From positions 4,926,101 through 4,990,100 of the forward strand of contig CM066919.1 in assembly GCA_033964015.1 (NCBI GenBank): 64,000 bases of DNA. The letters are read 5' to 3'. The stretch's first letter is position 1. Every line of letters starts with the position of its first letter. The DNA comes from Scolanthus callimorphus. Lineage: Eukaryota; Cnidaria; Anthozoa; Actiniaria; Edwardsiidae. Made by a program: the position numbers and the translations under genes. A model generated the notes under the pieces. It made no database searches. It saw only the letters and a list, made by a program, of their open reading frames with translations, and had not been told where the DNA came from. This document shows, one piece after another, positions 24,295-33,180 of the stretch.

Positions 24295-24606
24295 ATGCTC
24301 TTCCCTACCAAGGGCCAAGGTATGTTGGTGTGGAGGTGTCTGTGTATTGTATTGTTTGTTTTTGTTGTATTTTGTGTTTTGTATTTTAGTGTATGGTGTT
24401 ATCGAGAGAGTATGGGGGGGGGGGGGTGCCTGTGTGAAAAAAAAAGGTAGGGGGGAGGGTGTAGGGGGCGGGGTTCGGAGTGGGGGGGGGGGGGGGGTGA
24501 GGGAAGAAGCAACATACTGTCTATCCTGTAAAAATGTATATGTGATAATATGGCTTTGTAATTAAAGATGGACAAAAAAAAAAAAAAAAAAAAAAGTGAA
24601 GACGCG

Positions 24607-25452
24607 TTTGAGATCATGGCCATTGAAAAAGTTAACTGCGCTATTATGGGCGTTGCAACGATTCAGACAATGAAGAAGCGGAAACTCCATGTGAAGTATG
24701 ATCTTAGTAGCGTGATAATTGCAGGTCAGCGTTACCCTTTGCCCCTTGTGGATGTCATCTTCCAGTGTCTACCTTTTGTATCCGTCATCCTTGGCTATGG
24801 CAGCGCCGAGTCTACTTTTTCGACAATGGCGATGTACTGCAAACAGAATCTCAACTCCGATAACTATGGAAAGATGGACGTTATCCAAGGAGTAGAAGCG
24901 AAGATTATAGATGGTGATTGGGTGATAGTACCTAGGGGAACATCTGGAGAAATATGCCTTCGCAGCCCTTATATGTTTCTCGAGTACGCTGGAAATGCGG
25001 ACGCTACAAGGGAAGCCATGTCCGCAACTGGATGGTTTCGCACAGGGGATGTTGGTAAAATGGATGACAAAGGAAGAATTGAAGTGCTTGGTCGCAAGCA
25101 GGAGATCATCAAGCGCGCAACTGTCAAGATATTTCCCGCGGAAATTGAAAACGTGTTGATACAGCATCGAAATGTCGCTTCTGTCATGGTTTTAGGAGTC
25201 CCGGATGAGATGTTGTACGAAGAAGTTTGTGCATGTGTTATTTTCACTGAAGGGCAAGGTGATACCAAAATGAAGCTGGCCGAGCTGGAGGCCTGGTGCG
25301 CTGAGCAATGGCCGCCAGGCGCTGACGGGTTGAGTTTGAAGCCCAAGTATTTTATACCGGTAGAGAAATTTCCCCTGGGGAAGACAGGAAAAACCAATAG
25401 CATAGCAATGAGAAAAATAGCAACAGAAATTCTTGGGCTCAATGAAATCTGA
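24607..25452 (+). CDS. Acyl-CoA synthetase, main exon, 3' part
   Basis: Past the second TSD copy the acyl-CoA synthetase frame continues uninterrupted to TGA at 25,450-25,452. It holds the remaining adenylate-forming motifs in order: YGSAEST (the YGxTE region), GWFRTGDVGKMDDKG with its Thr-Gly-Asp, then LGRKQEIIKR (hinge), FPAEIENVL and PLGKTGKTN, carrying the C-terminal catalytic Lys. With the 5' parts the protein would be about 570 aa, normal for the family. As assembled, this allele cannot make it because of the 5.5 kb LINE and two one-base frameshifts upstream. Confidence 0.85.
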   Translation, partial: FEIMAIEKVNCAIMGVATIQTMKKRKLHVKYDLSSVIIAGQRYPLPLVDVIFQCLPFVSVILGYGSAESTFSTMAMYCKQNLNSDNYGKMDVIQGVEAKIIDGDWVIVPRGTSGEICLRSPYMFLEYAGNADATREAMSATGWFRTGDVGKMDDKGRIEVLGRKQEIIKRATVKIFPAEIENVLIQHRNVASVMVLGVPDEMLYEEVCACVIFTEGQGDTKMKLAELEAWCAEQWPPGADGLSLKPKYFIPVEKFPLGKTGKTNSIAMRKIATEILGLNEI

Positions 25453-26150
25453 TGCATTTAACTTCAACTGAAATTGGATTTACATAGCGTGTACGTAATG
25501 GTTACCCTTGAGATTTCGCTGGAAATCGTTGTATTTTCTGTCGAAATTTTGCCGACCACATCCATGTTGCCATCCCTTAGGCCTAGGCTAAATATAAAAT
25601 TCCCGACGAGCATCTCCGGTACTTTTTATGGGAAGTATCTCTCCCCCTGAGCAAAATTTTGTCAGTTGGTGAAGCGTAGTGAAAGGGTCGCGCTTTTTTC
25701 GAAGCAAAAACACTGGCGCCATTCTTGTAAAACCAGCCAAACCAGTCAAGTACGTCCGCAATCCTGGGCGTGGTTGTGACATTTAAGTGCAGAGGCCACT
25801 TCAAAACACAGAACAATTTAGAGAAAGAACAAAAATCAACAAAAATCAAATTTGTCTTGCAAGCAAGAGTATATCTTTATATCGCGATACAAAAGCATAC
25901 AGCATAAGCTGGTCTAGCCGACTCTCCGCGGCAAAACAAATCAAATCCAAAAAAAAAACATTGGAGAGCCGGCTAGCTGGCAAAAGCTGGTCTACAAATA
26001 CCTCATGTCTTTTAAAGGATATCTCTAGATTACATATACCTACAACTCTCCAAGTTTTACCGGGAGTCTCCAGGTTTTTTAACAAATCTTCTAGTCTCCA
26101 AATTAAAGCATCAAATCTCCCGGATTTTTCAACGCGTTCTATGATTCATA
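25453..26150. other. 3' flank, no gene recognised
   Basis: No further exon is evident. A short inverted pair, AGCTGGTCTAGCCGACTCTCC / GGAGAGCCGGCTAGCTGG, is at about 25,908-25,980. Confidence 0.4.
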
Positions 26151-26154
26151 ACTC

Positions 26155-26720
26155 AATAATAATAATAATAATAATAGTGTGCATTTATATAGCGCTATTA
26201 CACTAATTGCTCATAGCGCTTCACATTACTAAAAAAGCTTAAAGTGAGATTACAATACTTAAATGTACCTATCTTATAATACAAAATACTTGGCATAAAA
26301 ATATAATATGTGAAATAAAAACTAAAAAGGATAAAAGATCAGTAAAATCAATAAAATATGAAAGGAAAACAAATAGGGTTAAAAATGTGTCAAAAAAATT
26401 AAATAGTATATGACAGTTGGGGATATGCCTTTCGAAAAAGTATTGTTTTCAGTTTTCTTTTAAAGGCATTTACCCCCACTGTGTGCCGCACATCAAGAGG
26501 GAGCTCATTCCAGAGTTTAGGGGCAACGATCGAAAAAGCCCTATCCCCGTAGGTAGCCGTCCGAGATTTAGGCACCCTTAAAAGATCTTGAGTAGCTCCA
26601 TTAAATATGTTGGTGCTAGGCCATTGAGGGCTTTGTAAGTAAGAAGTAAAATTTTAAAATGGATACGATAGAAAACAGGCAGCCAATGCAACTTGAGAAG
26701 TACCAAAGTCCGCGCCATCA
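26155..26720 (-). pseudogene. Truncated non-LTR retrotransposon 3' end (CR1/L2/RTE-like ORF2 tail)
   Basis: Read on the minus strand, 26,690 to 26,410 encodes HWLPVFYRIHFKILLLTYKA, LNGLAPTYL, then (after one frameshift near 26,590) VPKSRTATYGDRAFSIVAPK and LWNELPLDVR. This is the well-known C-terminal tail of many animal non-LTR retrotransposon ORF2 proteins. The 3' UTR follows and ends in an (ATT)n/(AAT)n microsatellite at 26,155-26,176, as is typical of CR1/L2-type elements. The copy is 5'-truncated and cannot move on its own. Confidence 0.8.
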
Positions 26721-27519
26721 GCGAAGATTCGGAGAGAGTATCGGACATTTTAGGAAGTGATTCGGAAAGGGTTCGGGAAAGCTCGGGGAAACGCGATGGC
26801 CCTGACGAATTATCGATTTCTCGAAGATATCAGAACGTCTGGGGTCTTGCAAGCAGTTGAGCTCAACATAGGAGAAATAATTTCTCTTTAATTATAGTTC
26901 ACATTTTCTTTAAAAGAATCTAAGGACACGTACGGAGAATGCAGTGTTTCAAACAAACAGAAAATCTGTGAAGATAATATTGCAGATCCGTCGATTAAGA
27001 GACACGTGGAGCATAAAAGGTAAATTACGTTACCTTTCGTGTTATTTAGATTTCAGTCATGTTTCATGTTATCTAATTTATATTTCACAGTGTCTTCAGC
27101 GACCCTTATTTCCGTCTCTTCGTACATTTTGCTTGTCCTGGGTATCAAACGCCGTCCATTCGTAACCAGCCCTGTAACATTCCGCTACTGCATTGCATAA
27201 GTCACTTGTCCTTTTCACCTGTCAACAAAAGGGAACAAGAACACTATACGTTAAACATGACGTGGTCGGGCGTTCGAAAGGACAAATCGTATACATGTAG
27301 TAAACACGTTAACATTTTGGGGGCTGGGGGCTGCGAAGGAGTCGCTCATGAAAAAAGGGCTTCTGCCGGACAACAAAATTATTAACGTGTGAAACGTAAC
27401 ATATTCTTATTTCAAGATACAGTTCACCAGAAAGTAAAGAGTTACAGGCCACATTCAGTTGACAAATGCTATAACATGACTTTCGTCGCGTTAGTGCTAA
27501 AATTAGAGGAACTCTGCTT

Positions 27520-27810
27520 TTAGATTGTGCTTTTCAAAAACATAAAATTATTATTTTTTATTGCTGTTCCGCCAATCAAACTCTCTGAGCCAATGAAACT
27601 CTTGCCCTGTTTCGCTAGCGTTGTCAACTGGCTTCCCTATCAACTAAAATCAGACAACCTTGCGACGGAAAGCCAGGCAACTGCACCGTGAGGCGAAACC
27701 GGTCAAGAATCTAATTGGCTCATAAGATTTGACTGACGTAACAGCAAAGCCAAAAACAAATCGACGTTTGAAAACGCGGGTCGCGATGCAACGATTTTAT
27801 CTGTATAGCG
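27520..27810. repeat. MITE (family 2), copy 2
   Basis: It shares CAATCAAACTCTCTGAGCCAAT, CTTGCCCTGTTTCGC and the right end GGGTCGCGATGCAACGATTTT with the copies at 8477 and 31,251. It abuts the palindromic element at 27,813. Confidence 0.7.
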
Positions 27811-27812
27811 TA

Positions 27813-28419
27813 CACGCTGGGCTGGCAATTCATCAAATCCCGCCAGTACAGTATAACTCCGAGAGTTTTCATCCGATTGTAGCCAAACTTCGCATGTGAG
27901 TAGTTCATCCAACGATCGAGGTACCCATCGTTTAAAATTTTTCAAATTAACGACTTTTGGCGGGAAAATGACGTCATCAAAATGCTATGAAAATTTCAAA
28001 TTGTTTCGACGACTATATTTGTAGGTGCATTATAAAGAGCTAGTTAAGAAGGGCTCAAAACTGAAAAAATTTTCGCGACAGCATATTCCGTTGAGAAGTT
28101 ATGAATTATCAAAGTTTGAATTTCCCGCCAAATGTTTCTAAAAATAGCACAAAATTTAAACTTTAAAAAATCATAACTTCTCAACGGAATATGCTGTTGC
28201 CATAATTTTTTCAGTTTTGAGCCCTTCTTAACTAGCTAATTTTCATAGCATTTTGATGACGTCATTTTCCCGCCAAAAGTCGTTAATTTGAAAATGTAAA
28301 ACCATAGGTACCTCGAACGTCCGATGAACTACTTACATGTGAAGTTTGGCTGCAAATGGATGAAAACTCTCGGAGTAATACTGTACTGGCGGGATTTGAT
28401 GAATTGCCAGCCCAGCGTG
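27813..28419. mobile_element. 607-bp palindromic MITE with GTA target duplication
   Basis: Ends are CACGCTGGGCTGGCAATTCA and its exact inverse TGAATTGCCAGCCCAGCGTG. The arms extend with few differences over nearly 300 bp each, to a centre near 28,140 (TTTCTAAAAATAGCAC). GTA flanks both sides (27,810-27,812 and 28,420-28,422). CAC...GTG ends and a 3-bp duplication are compatible with a CMC/EnSpm-type non-autonomous element, but this is not proven. Confidence 0.85.
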
Positions 28420-28436
28420 GTATAATAATACCTCAC

Positions 28437-28571
28437 CTGATTTTGGTCTCCAAGAGTACGACGACCAACATTCGCCCCTCCTACCGGTAGGTAGTACGTT
28501 CGTGATGAGGGCAATGTCACAACTAGTAAGAAGAAAGCGAAACACAGGCCTAACATCACTGAATACCCCAT
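28437..28571 (-). CDS. Putative first exon of a secreted protein
   Basis: On the minus strand an ATG at 28,571 starts MGYSVMLGLCFAFFLLVVTL, a convincing signal peptide. Then follows PSSRTYYLPVGGANVGRRTL up to DQNQ, and a donor CAG|GTGAGG at 28,437/28,436 (45 codons, phase 0). A TATA box (TATAAAAG) sits at 28,648-28,655, with no ATG between it and this start. I could not find the following exons. The 607-bp MITE begins only 17 bases inside the intron. Function unknown; the GRR could be a processing site, but that is speculation. Confidence 0.45.
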
Positions 28572-28647
28572 GACTTACTCTACCAGCACTTCCTCCGTCT
28601 GTCCCTGCGTTGTAATAAATGTGTGTGGATCTGCTGTTCAGTGTAAT

Positions 28648-28655
28648 ATCTTTTA
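28648..28655 (-). promoter_or_regulatory. TATA box upstream of the putative secreted-protein exon
   Basis: TATAAAAG on the minus strand, about 77 bases before the ATG at 28,571. The spacing fits a start site near 28,620. Confidence 0.4.
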
Positions 28656-28979
28656 TATGCTTCATGTTGTAAGCGCGGCGGAAAGTTTCTTTCCCGCTGT
28701 AAGTTGTGTGGAAGTTGTTATCGCATGAGGATGAGAGGATTAGCCAAGTGTACGCTTAGCTCTTGTGTTTGGCTCCTTTGATGAGTCATTGATTTAATCA
28801 CCCATTTCCCATATTCCCTCCTATCTCGTTAACACACACCTGTCTGCTACATCTTAGATTATTTGTAGTTTCGAGAGGGATTTCTTGAAATCTTAACAAA
28901 ACGTGTTTGAAACGTCTCCATAAAAGTCATAAAGACTATTTCAGAGCAGCTTAATATTTGAACGCAGTCTATTTTTAGC

Positions 28980-29490
28980 CCAAGGGGGAGGGGACTCCCA
29001 TATTTTTTGGTCGGGGATGATCGTCGTATCTTTTAGGGGATCAAACCACGGGGGTTTTGGTCTCATTTAGGGGTGATCGTGATCTTGATCTTCAATAAAT
29101 TTTAGGGAGATTGGTATCTTTAAGGGCCGAAATATGTGTCCAAATTGTTTCCTCTCATGATGGTGTTTCTAAAAACTGTGATTTCTAAAAAACTGTGATC
29201 AGTTTTTAGAAACACCATCATGAGAGAAAACAATTTGGACACATATTTCCACTCGATGAAAAGACGATAAATTAGAAAGCAGCATTTTAGTCAAACACGG
29301 AAAGTTCATGATGCGTATTTACCTGTTACCTGTCTCCTTCGCGCCTACTTGGCACATAAGGCCTCATCTTTTAGGGTAACAAATGTTTTGAGGCACGCTA
29401 TGTTTGGTATATTTTAGGGGTGAAACTGAAAATTTCCGACGATCATCCCCGACCAAAAAATATCCCCCCCCCCCCCCGCCCAGGATTTTT
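28980..29490. repeat. Palindromic MITE with poly-C end
   Basis: The left arm, ATATTTTTTGGTCGGGGATG with ATCGTCG, is inverted on the right as CGACGATCATCCCCGACC, AAAAAATAT, then C15 (29,463-29,477). A second hairpin lies at the centre (29,140-29,240): CCTCTCATGATGGTGTTTCT against AGAAACACCATCATGAGAG. Confidence 0.75.
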
Positions 29491-31250
29491 AGTTTACGTA
29501 TGATTGTGCCCACGAAAATCTCACTTTCTCATGTATTCAAAGGCACATATTTCTTTGAAAATAAGGATTTCTTTCCGAATCCCCACAGTTATATTCCAGA
29601 AAGCCACACCGCTGGATATTGTGGACAACGTAAGCAAGGGTGATGTTATTAATGAAGGGCAAAATGACTGAGTAAATGAACGAAGTAACTTGCACTGTTT
29701 TTTTATACTTCAAATAAATCACCTTAAAATTAAATTTTGAAGAGGACAAGGAGTTATTTATGGAATAGTTATTTTGCGAGGTAGAACATCATTCTTCTAT
29801 AATACGCAATAAAATATTCAAGGAGCTTGAAGTATCTTTACAATTATTCATTACAGAGACGGAGATTATGATAAAAGCTTTAGTTCTCAATAAGACTTTG
29901 GCGAGCATTATCCCTTATTTCCTTCCCTCCCATTCACAACTGGCTTTTTTCATCTCAGTTTGTATTAAGACTTACAATACCAAGTGATGTACATCTCCAT
30001 ATGAGTCAATAAGTCTGAAATCCATGTGTTTTAAAAATACGCGTTAGAAGTTCCGAAACGTTGCACAATATTGAAACCCTTTTCTATACTGCAACAAAAA
30101 ACGTTTTTTTTTTTCAACAGAATCTAGTTATTTTCAACCTTTAATATAGTGAGCTTCGCAAAATTGCTACCCTTTTAGATAGTGAAATTTGCAAAATAAT
30201 TTTACCCTCAAAACCCTACCCTCTTCGGGAGAAGCATCCCTGTATAGTCGACATGGGGGAGAGTACAGGGGCCGAGAGAGCAAACCGAGCAACAAATAAA
30301 CAATGAAACAGTTGTAACAACAAGGATTTATTTGTCCCAGTATTGAGGCCCTATTTATATGACAATGGGATATCGATCATGTTTACATTAACACGTTTTG
30401 TCGTGGTTAATTCACATGGGCACATGACATATTTTGTCATTTCTTACACAAAGTCTTTATGATATGAAGTCAATATTTCCTATTGTGGAAAGTCCATATT
30501 TGGTAAAAGGGAATGATGTCGTTGGTTGGTTTCGCAGCTGCAGGACGCCCTCATGTCCTGAGTCCCTTGTGCTCGAGGTCCTGTTTGATTGGCTGCAGCT
30601 TTCTCGCGGGACTTGCTCGCGAACTGGCACTCAATGCGATCTCACAATATTGGGCTGCCTGTATGCACACGTTGCGCAGTCCTCTATCCTAGGGATAAAT
30701 AACACGATATTAAAGAGCCTGTGCCATTTTCACAGCCAAGCAACATACCGAGTTTGAAGAAGCATCCATTTCCATCGGCTGATTGACAGAATGTAGTGCG
30801 ATATTTTCGGTTCAGTTTGGTAAATGAACAAGAAAACCTTGTTTATTGATGGTTATTTCAAAAGTTCTACACGTAATTCGTCTTCTAATACAGAATGAAA
30901 ACAATAACAAAGGAGTGGCTGACACGGGCTTTTTACAGCTATTTTGTGTGTTCTGTGAACTCTCTAGAGATCGATTTCTAACTTAAACCGCTCTCTGGCT
31001 TTCGTCAATCAAACTTTGAAACTCTTTGGAATACATACAATTTAGCTATCCGCCATCCTCAAGTGAAATGCCCCAACACACAGCATCTTTTACTATCTTT
31101 TTCTAAATAAATGGCCTAACTTACAGTCGGCTAAAACTCAATTTAGACCCAAGAGTTTGATTGACGGAAGCCAGAACGCTATCTGAAGTCGAACGCGAGA
31201 GTTCGCACTTTACTCAAAACCACCCAACCTGTTTCTCGTACGCGCGGTTA
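29491..31250. other. Intergenic, no gene recognised
   Basis: Only short, domain-free open frames. I see no clear repeat boundaries. Confidence 0.35.
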
Positions 31251-31470
31251 TACAGCTAAAACCGTTGCATTGCGACCCACGTTTTCAAAAACATCAAATT
31301 ATTTTTGGATTTTTGACTGTTCTGCCAATCAAACTCTCTGAGCCAATTAAACGCTTGCCCAGTGCAGTCAATTGGCTTCCGTCGGAACTAAAACCAGACA
31401 ACGTCGCGATTGCACTAGCGAAACAGGGAAAGAATCTGATTGGCTCCTAAAATTTGAGTTGGGTCGCAAC
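31251..31470. repeat. MITE (family 2), copy 3
   Basis: It begins ACAGCTAAAACCGTTGCATTGC and carries CAATCAAACTCTCTGAGCCA and CTGATTGGCTCC, as in the copies at 8477 and 27,520. A shorter relative with the same end motif is at 59,601. Confidence 0.65.
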
Positions 31471-31583
31471 AGAAACATATAACTTAGTTGAAACATGTAA
31501 CGGCGAACCAAGCTGTGGATTATTCGAGATGAATTTATGCCCATATTTGGTCAATAATGAACTCTCGACTGCTAACCCAAGTA

Positions 31584-31900
31584 CACTGTAAAAAATAATG
31601 AGCTGAATTGGCCCCCAAAAATGGGGCCGAAACGGTGAGTCCAGAATGGTACTGGTGGAGGGGCCAATTCAGCCCTGTCAAAGAGGGGCTATTTTGGTAC
31701 CAATGTTTGGGGCTGCATTGACTATCAAGAGAGCCCAATCAGCCCTCAATAAGGATTTGTAATGGACCCTCTATGTGGCCAAAATAAAACAGAACTGGGC
31801 CATTTTGGACTTTTGATTGGCCGAAACAGCACCATTAAATTTGGCCCTTTTGAAAATGGCCCTCATAAAATGAGCCAATTTAGCTCCTTGTTGGGTTGTC
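31584..31900. repeat. Left TIR and subterminal GGCC repeats of the CACTA element
   Basis: The ~24-bp terminal repeat is followed by scattered short motifs in both orientations: GGGGCCAATTCAGCC, GGGCTATTTTGG, GGGCCATTTTGG, GGCCCTTTTGAAAATGGCCC and GAGCCAATTTAGC. In CACTA elements such subterminal motifs bind the element's regulatory or transposase protein; here that role is inferred. Confidence 0.8.
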
Positions 31901-31943
31901 GCAGGATTTCAATGACTACAGAACAATAGTTTTCCAAATCACG

Positions 31944-31949
31944 TTTATT
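31944..31949 (-). terminator. Possible polyadenylation signal of the SAM-domain gene
   Basis: AATAAA on the minus strand, about 1 kb past the stop codon at 32,982. It is the first canonical hexamer I found downstream on that strand. Confidence 0.3.
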
Positions 31950-32252
31950 TCATTATGCAATACAAGGTTCACTGATTGATGCAAACATTCTATTATATAA
32001 TTATATCCTCTTAAACTTCAACCATATCGAATTAAAAAATATGATTTAAACAACGAAAAAAGTGACGAAAACTGCAAATATACAATATGAACCCCTTTTC
32101 GGACCTGATTGACTATGGGCTGCTTGTGGACCCCCTCTATCGACTAGACTAATAAAAGTGCCAAAAAATGAACTGTTGACATTTTTCTTCACGCCCAATT
32201 TCAAGCGATGCTCCAGAAGGTAAAAAAAAATATTTGTTTTTTTGTGCACAAT

Positions 32253-33180
32253 GCGTTGTACACATAGAAGCTGCCCAGGCCTGTGGTATTTTGCTGGTAA
32301 CACTGCCTTCAGGTACAGTCAAAAAGCTCTAAACAATCTTTAACTCAGAGCTACCCGGTTCAACTGCGACAGCTGTTTGATAGCCTTCAGGGAAATGAGC
32401 TATATCTCGCTTTAAAAAAAGCTTCATTTAATGAAGGCCCTCAAACCGTCATTGCTAGAGCCTCCCAACAGAGTTTGTGGAGTGGGAGAGCTCTGGGTTG
32501 AAGAATAGAATTTGGTTTGTCTTAGAAGGCTGCCAATTCCTTAAAAAGGATGTCACAGTTACACATTTCTGTCCTCTCCCAATCTCAAGTAAGGCTTGCT
32601 CAAGAAAGGTAAGGATTCCTTTAGAGGTGGTGTACGATATGTTGTACACATAGAAGCTGCCCAGCAGCCCAAGGACAGCATCCAATATACTGGTCTGGGG
32701 TATCTTACATGCTATAGTGCGTTGTACACATAGAAGCTGCCCAGGCCTGTGGTATTTTGCTCACTGCCTTCAGGTACAATAAAAAAGCTCTAAACAATCT
32801 TTAACTCAGAGCTCCCCTGCTCAACTGTGACAGCTGTTTGATAGCCTTCAAGGAAATGAGCTATATCTCGCTTTAAAAAAACTTCATTCAGTGAAGGCCC
32901 TCAAACGGTCATTGCTAGAACCTCCCAACAGAGTTTGTGGAGTGGGGAGCCCTGGGTGGAAGAATGGAATTTGGTTTGTCTTTAGAAGGCTGCCAATTCG
33001 TTAAAAAAAGATGTCACAGTTACAAATTTCTGTCCTCTCCCAATCTCAAGTAAGGCTTGCTCAAGAAAGGTAAGGATTCCTTTAGAGGTGGTGTACGATA
33101 TGTTGTACACATAGAAGCTGCCCAGCAGCCCAAGGACAGCATCCAATATACTGGTCTGAGGTATCTTACATGCTATAGTG
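32253..33180. repeat. Tandem duplication, ~466-bp unit, two copies
   Basis: Copy 1 (32,253-32,718) and copy 2 (32,719-33,180) both start GCGTTGTACACATAGAAGC and end CATGCTATAGTG. They differ at scattered positions. The duplicated segment includes much of the last exon of the SAM-domain gene, so copy 1 holds a non-functional exon copy (minus-strand frame 32,455-32,685) in the 3' UTR. Confidence 0.9.

Larger units (their letters stand above)
19032..24606 (+). mobile_element. Full-length L1/Tx1-like LINE with 13-bp target-site duplication
   Basis: The element lies between two copies of AAGTGAAGACGCG (19,032-19,044 and 24,594-24,606). It spans about 19,045-24,593, starting GGGGAACCTGGG and ending in a run of about 20 A. 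It encodes ORF1 and ORF2 on the plus strand, then a 3' UTR with several G-runs (24,414-24,497). The short 5' UTR, two-ORF layout, poly-A tail and TSD fit target-primed reverse transcription by an L1-superfamily element. It sits inside a coding exon of the acyl-CoA synthetase gene in the sense direction. Full length and an exact TSD imply a recent insertion. Confidence 0.95.

Noticed and set aside
24347..24565. Gly-rich plus-strand ORF
   Set aside because: Produced by G-runs in the LINE 3' UTR.
30434..30757. 107-codon plus-strand ORF
   Set aside because: No domain, no splice-site or composition support.
32455..32685. Separate minus-strand gene
   Set aside because: It is the duplicated last exon of the SAM-domain gene, with no acceptor and a shifted C-terminus.
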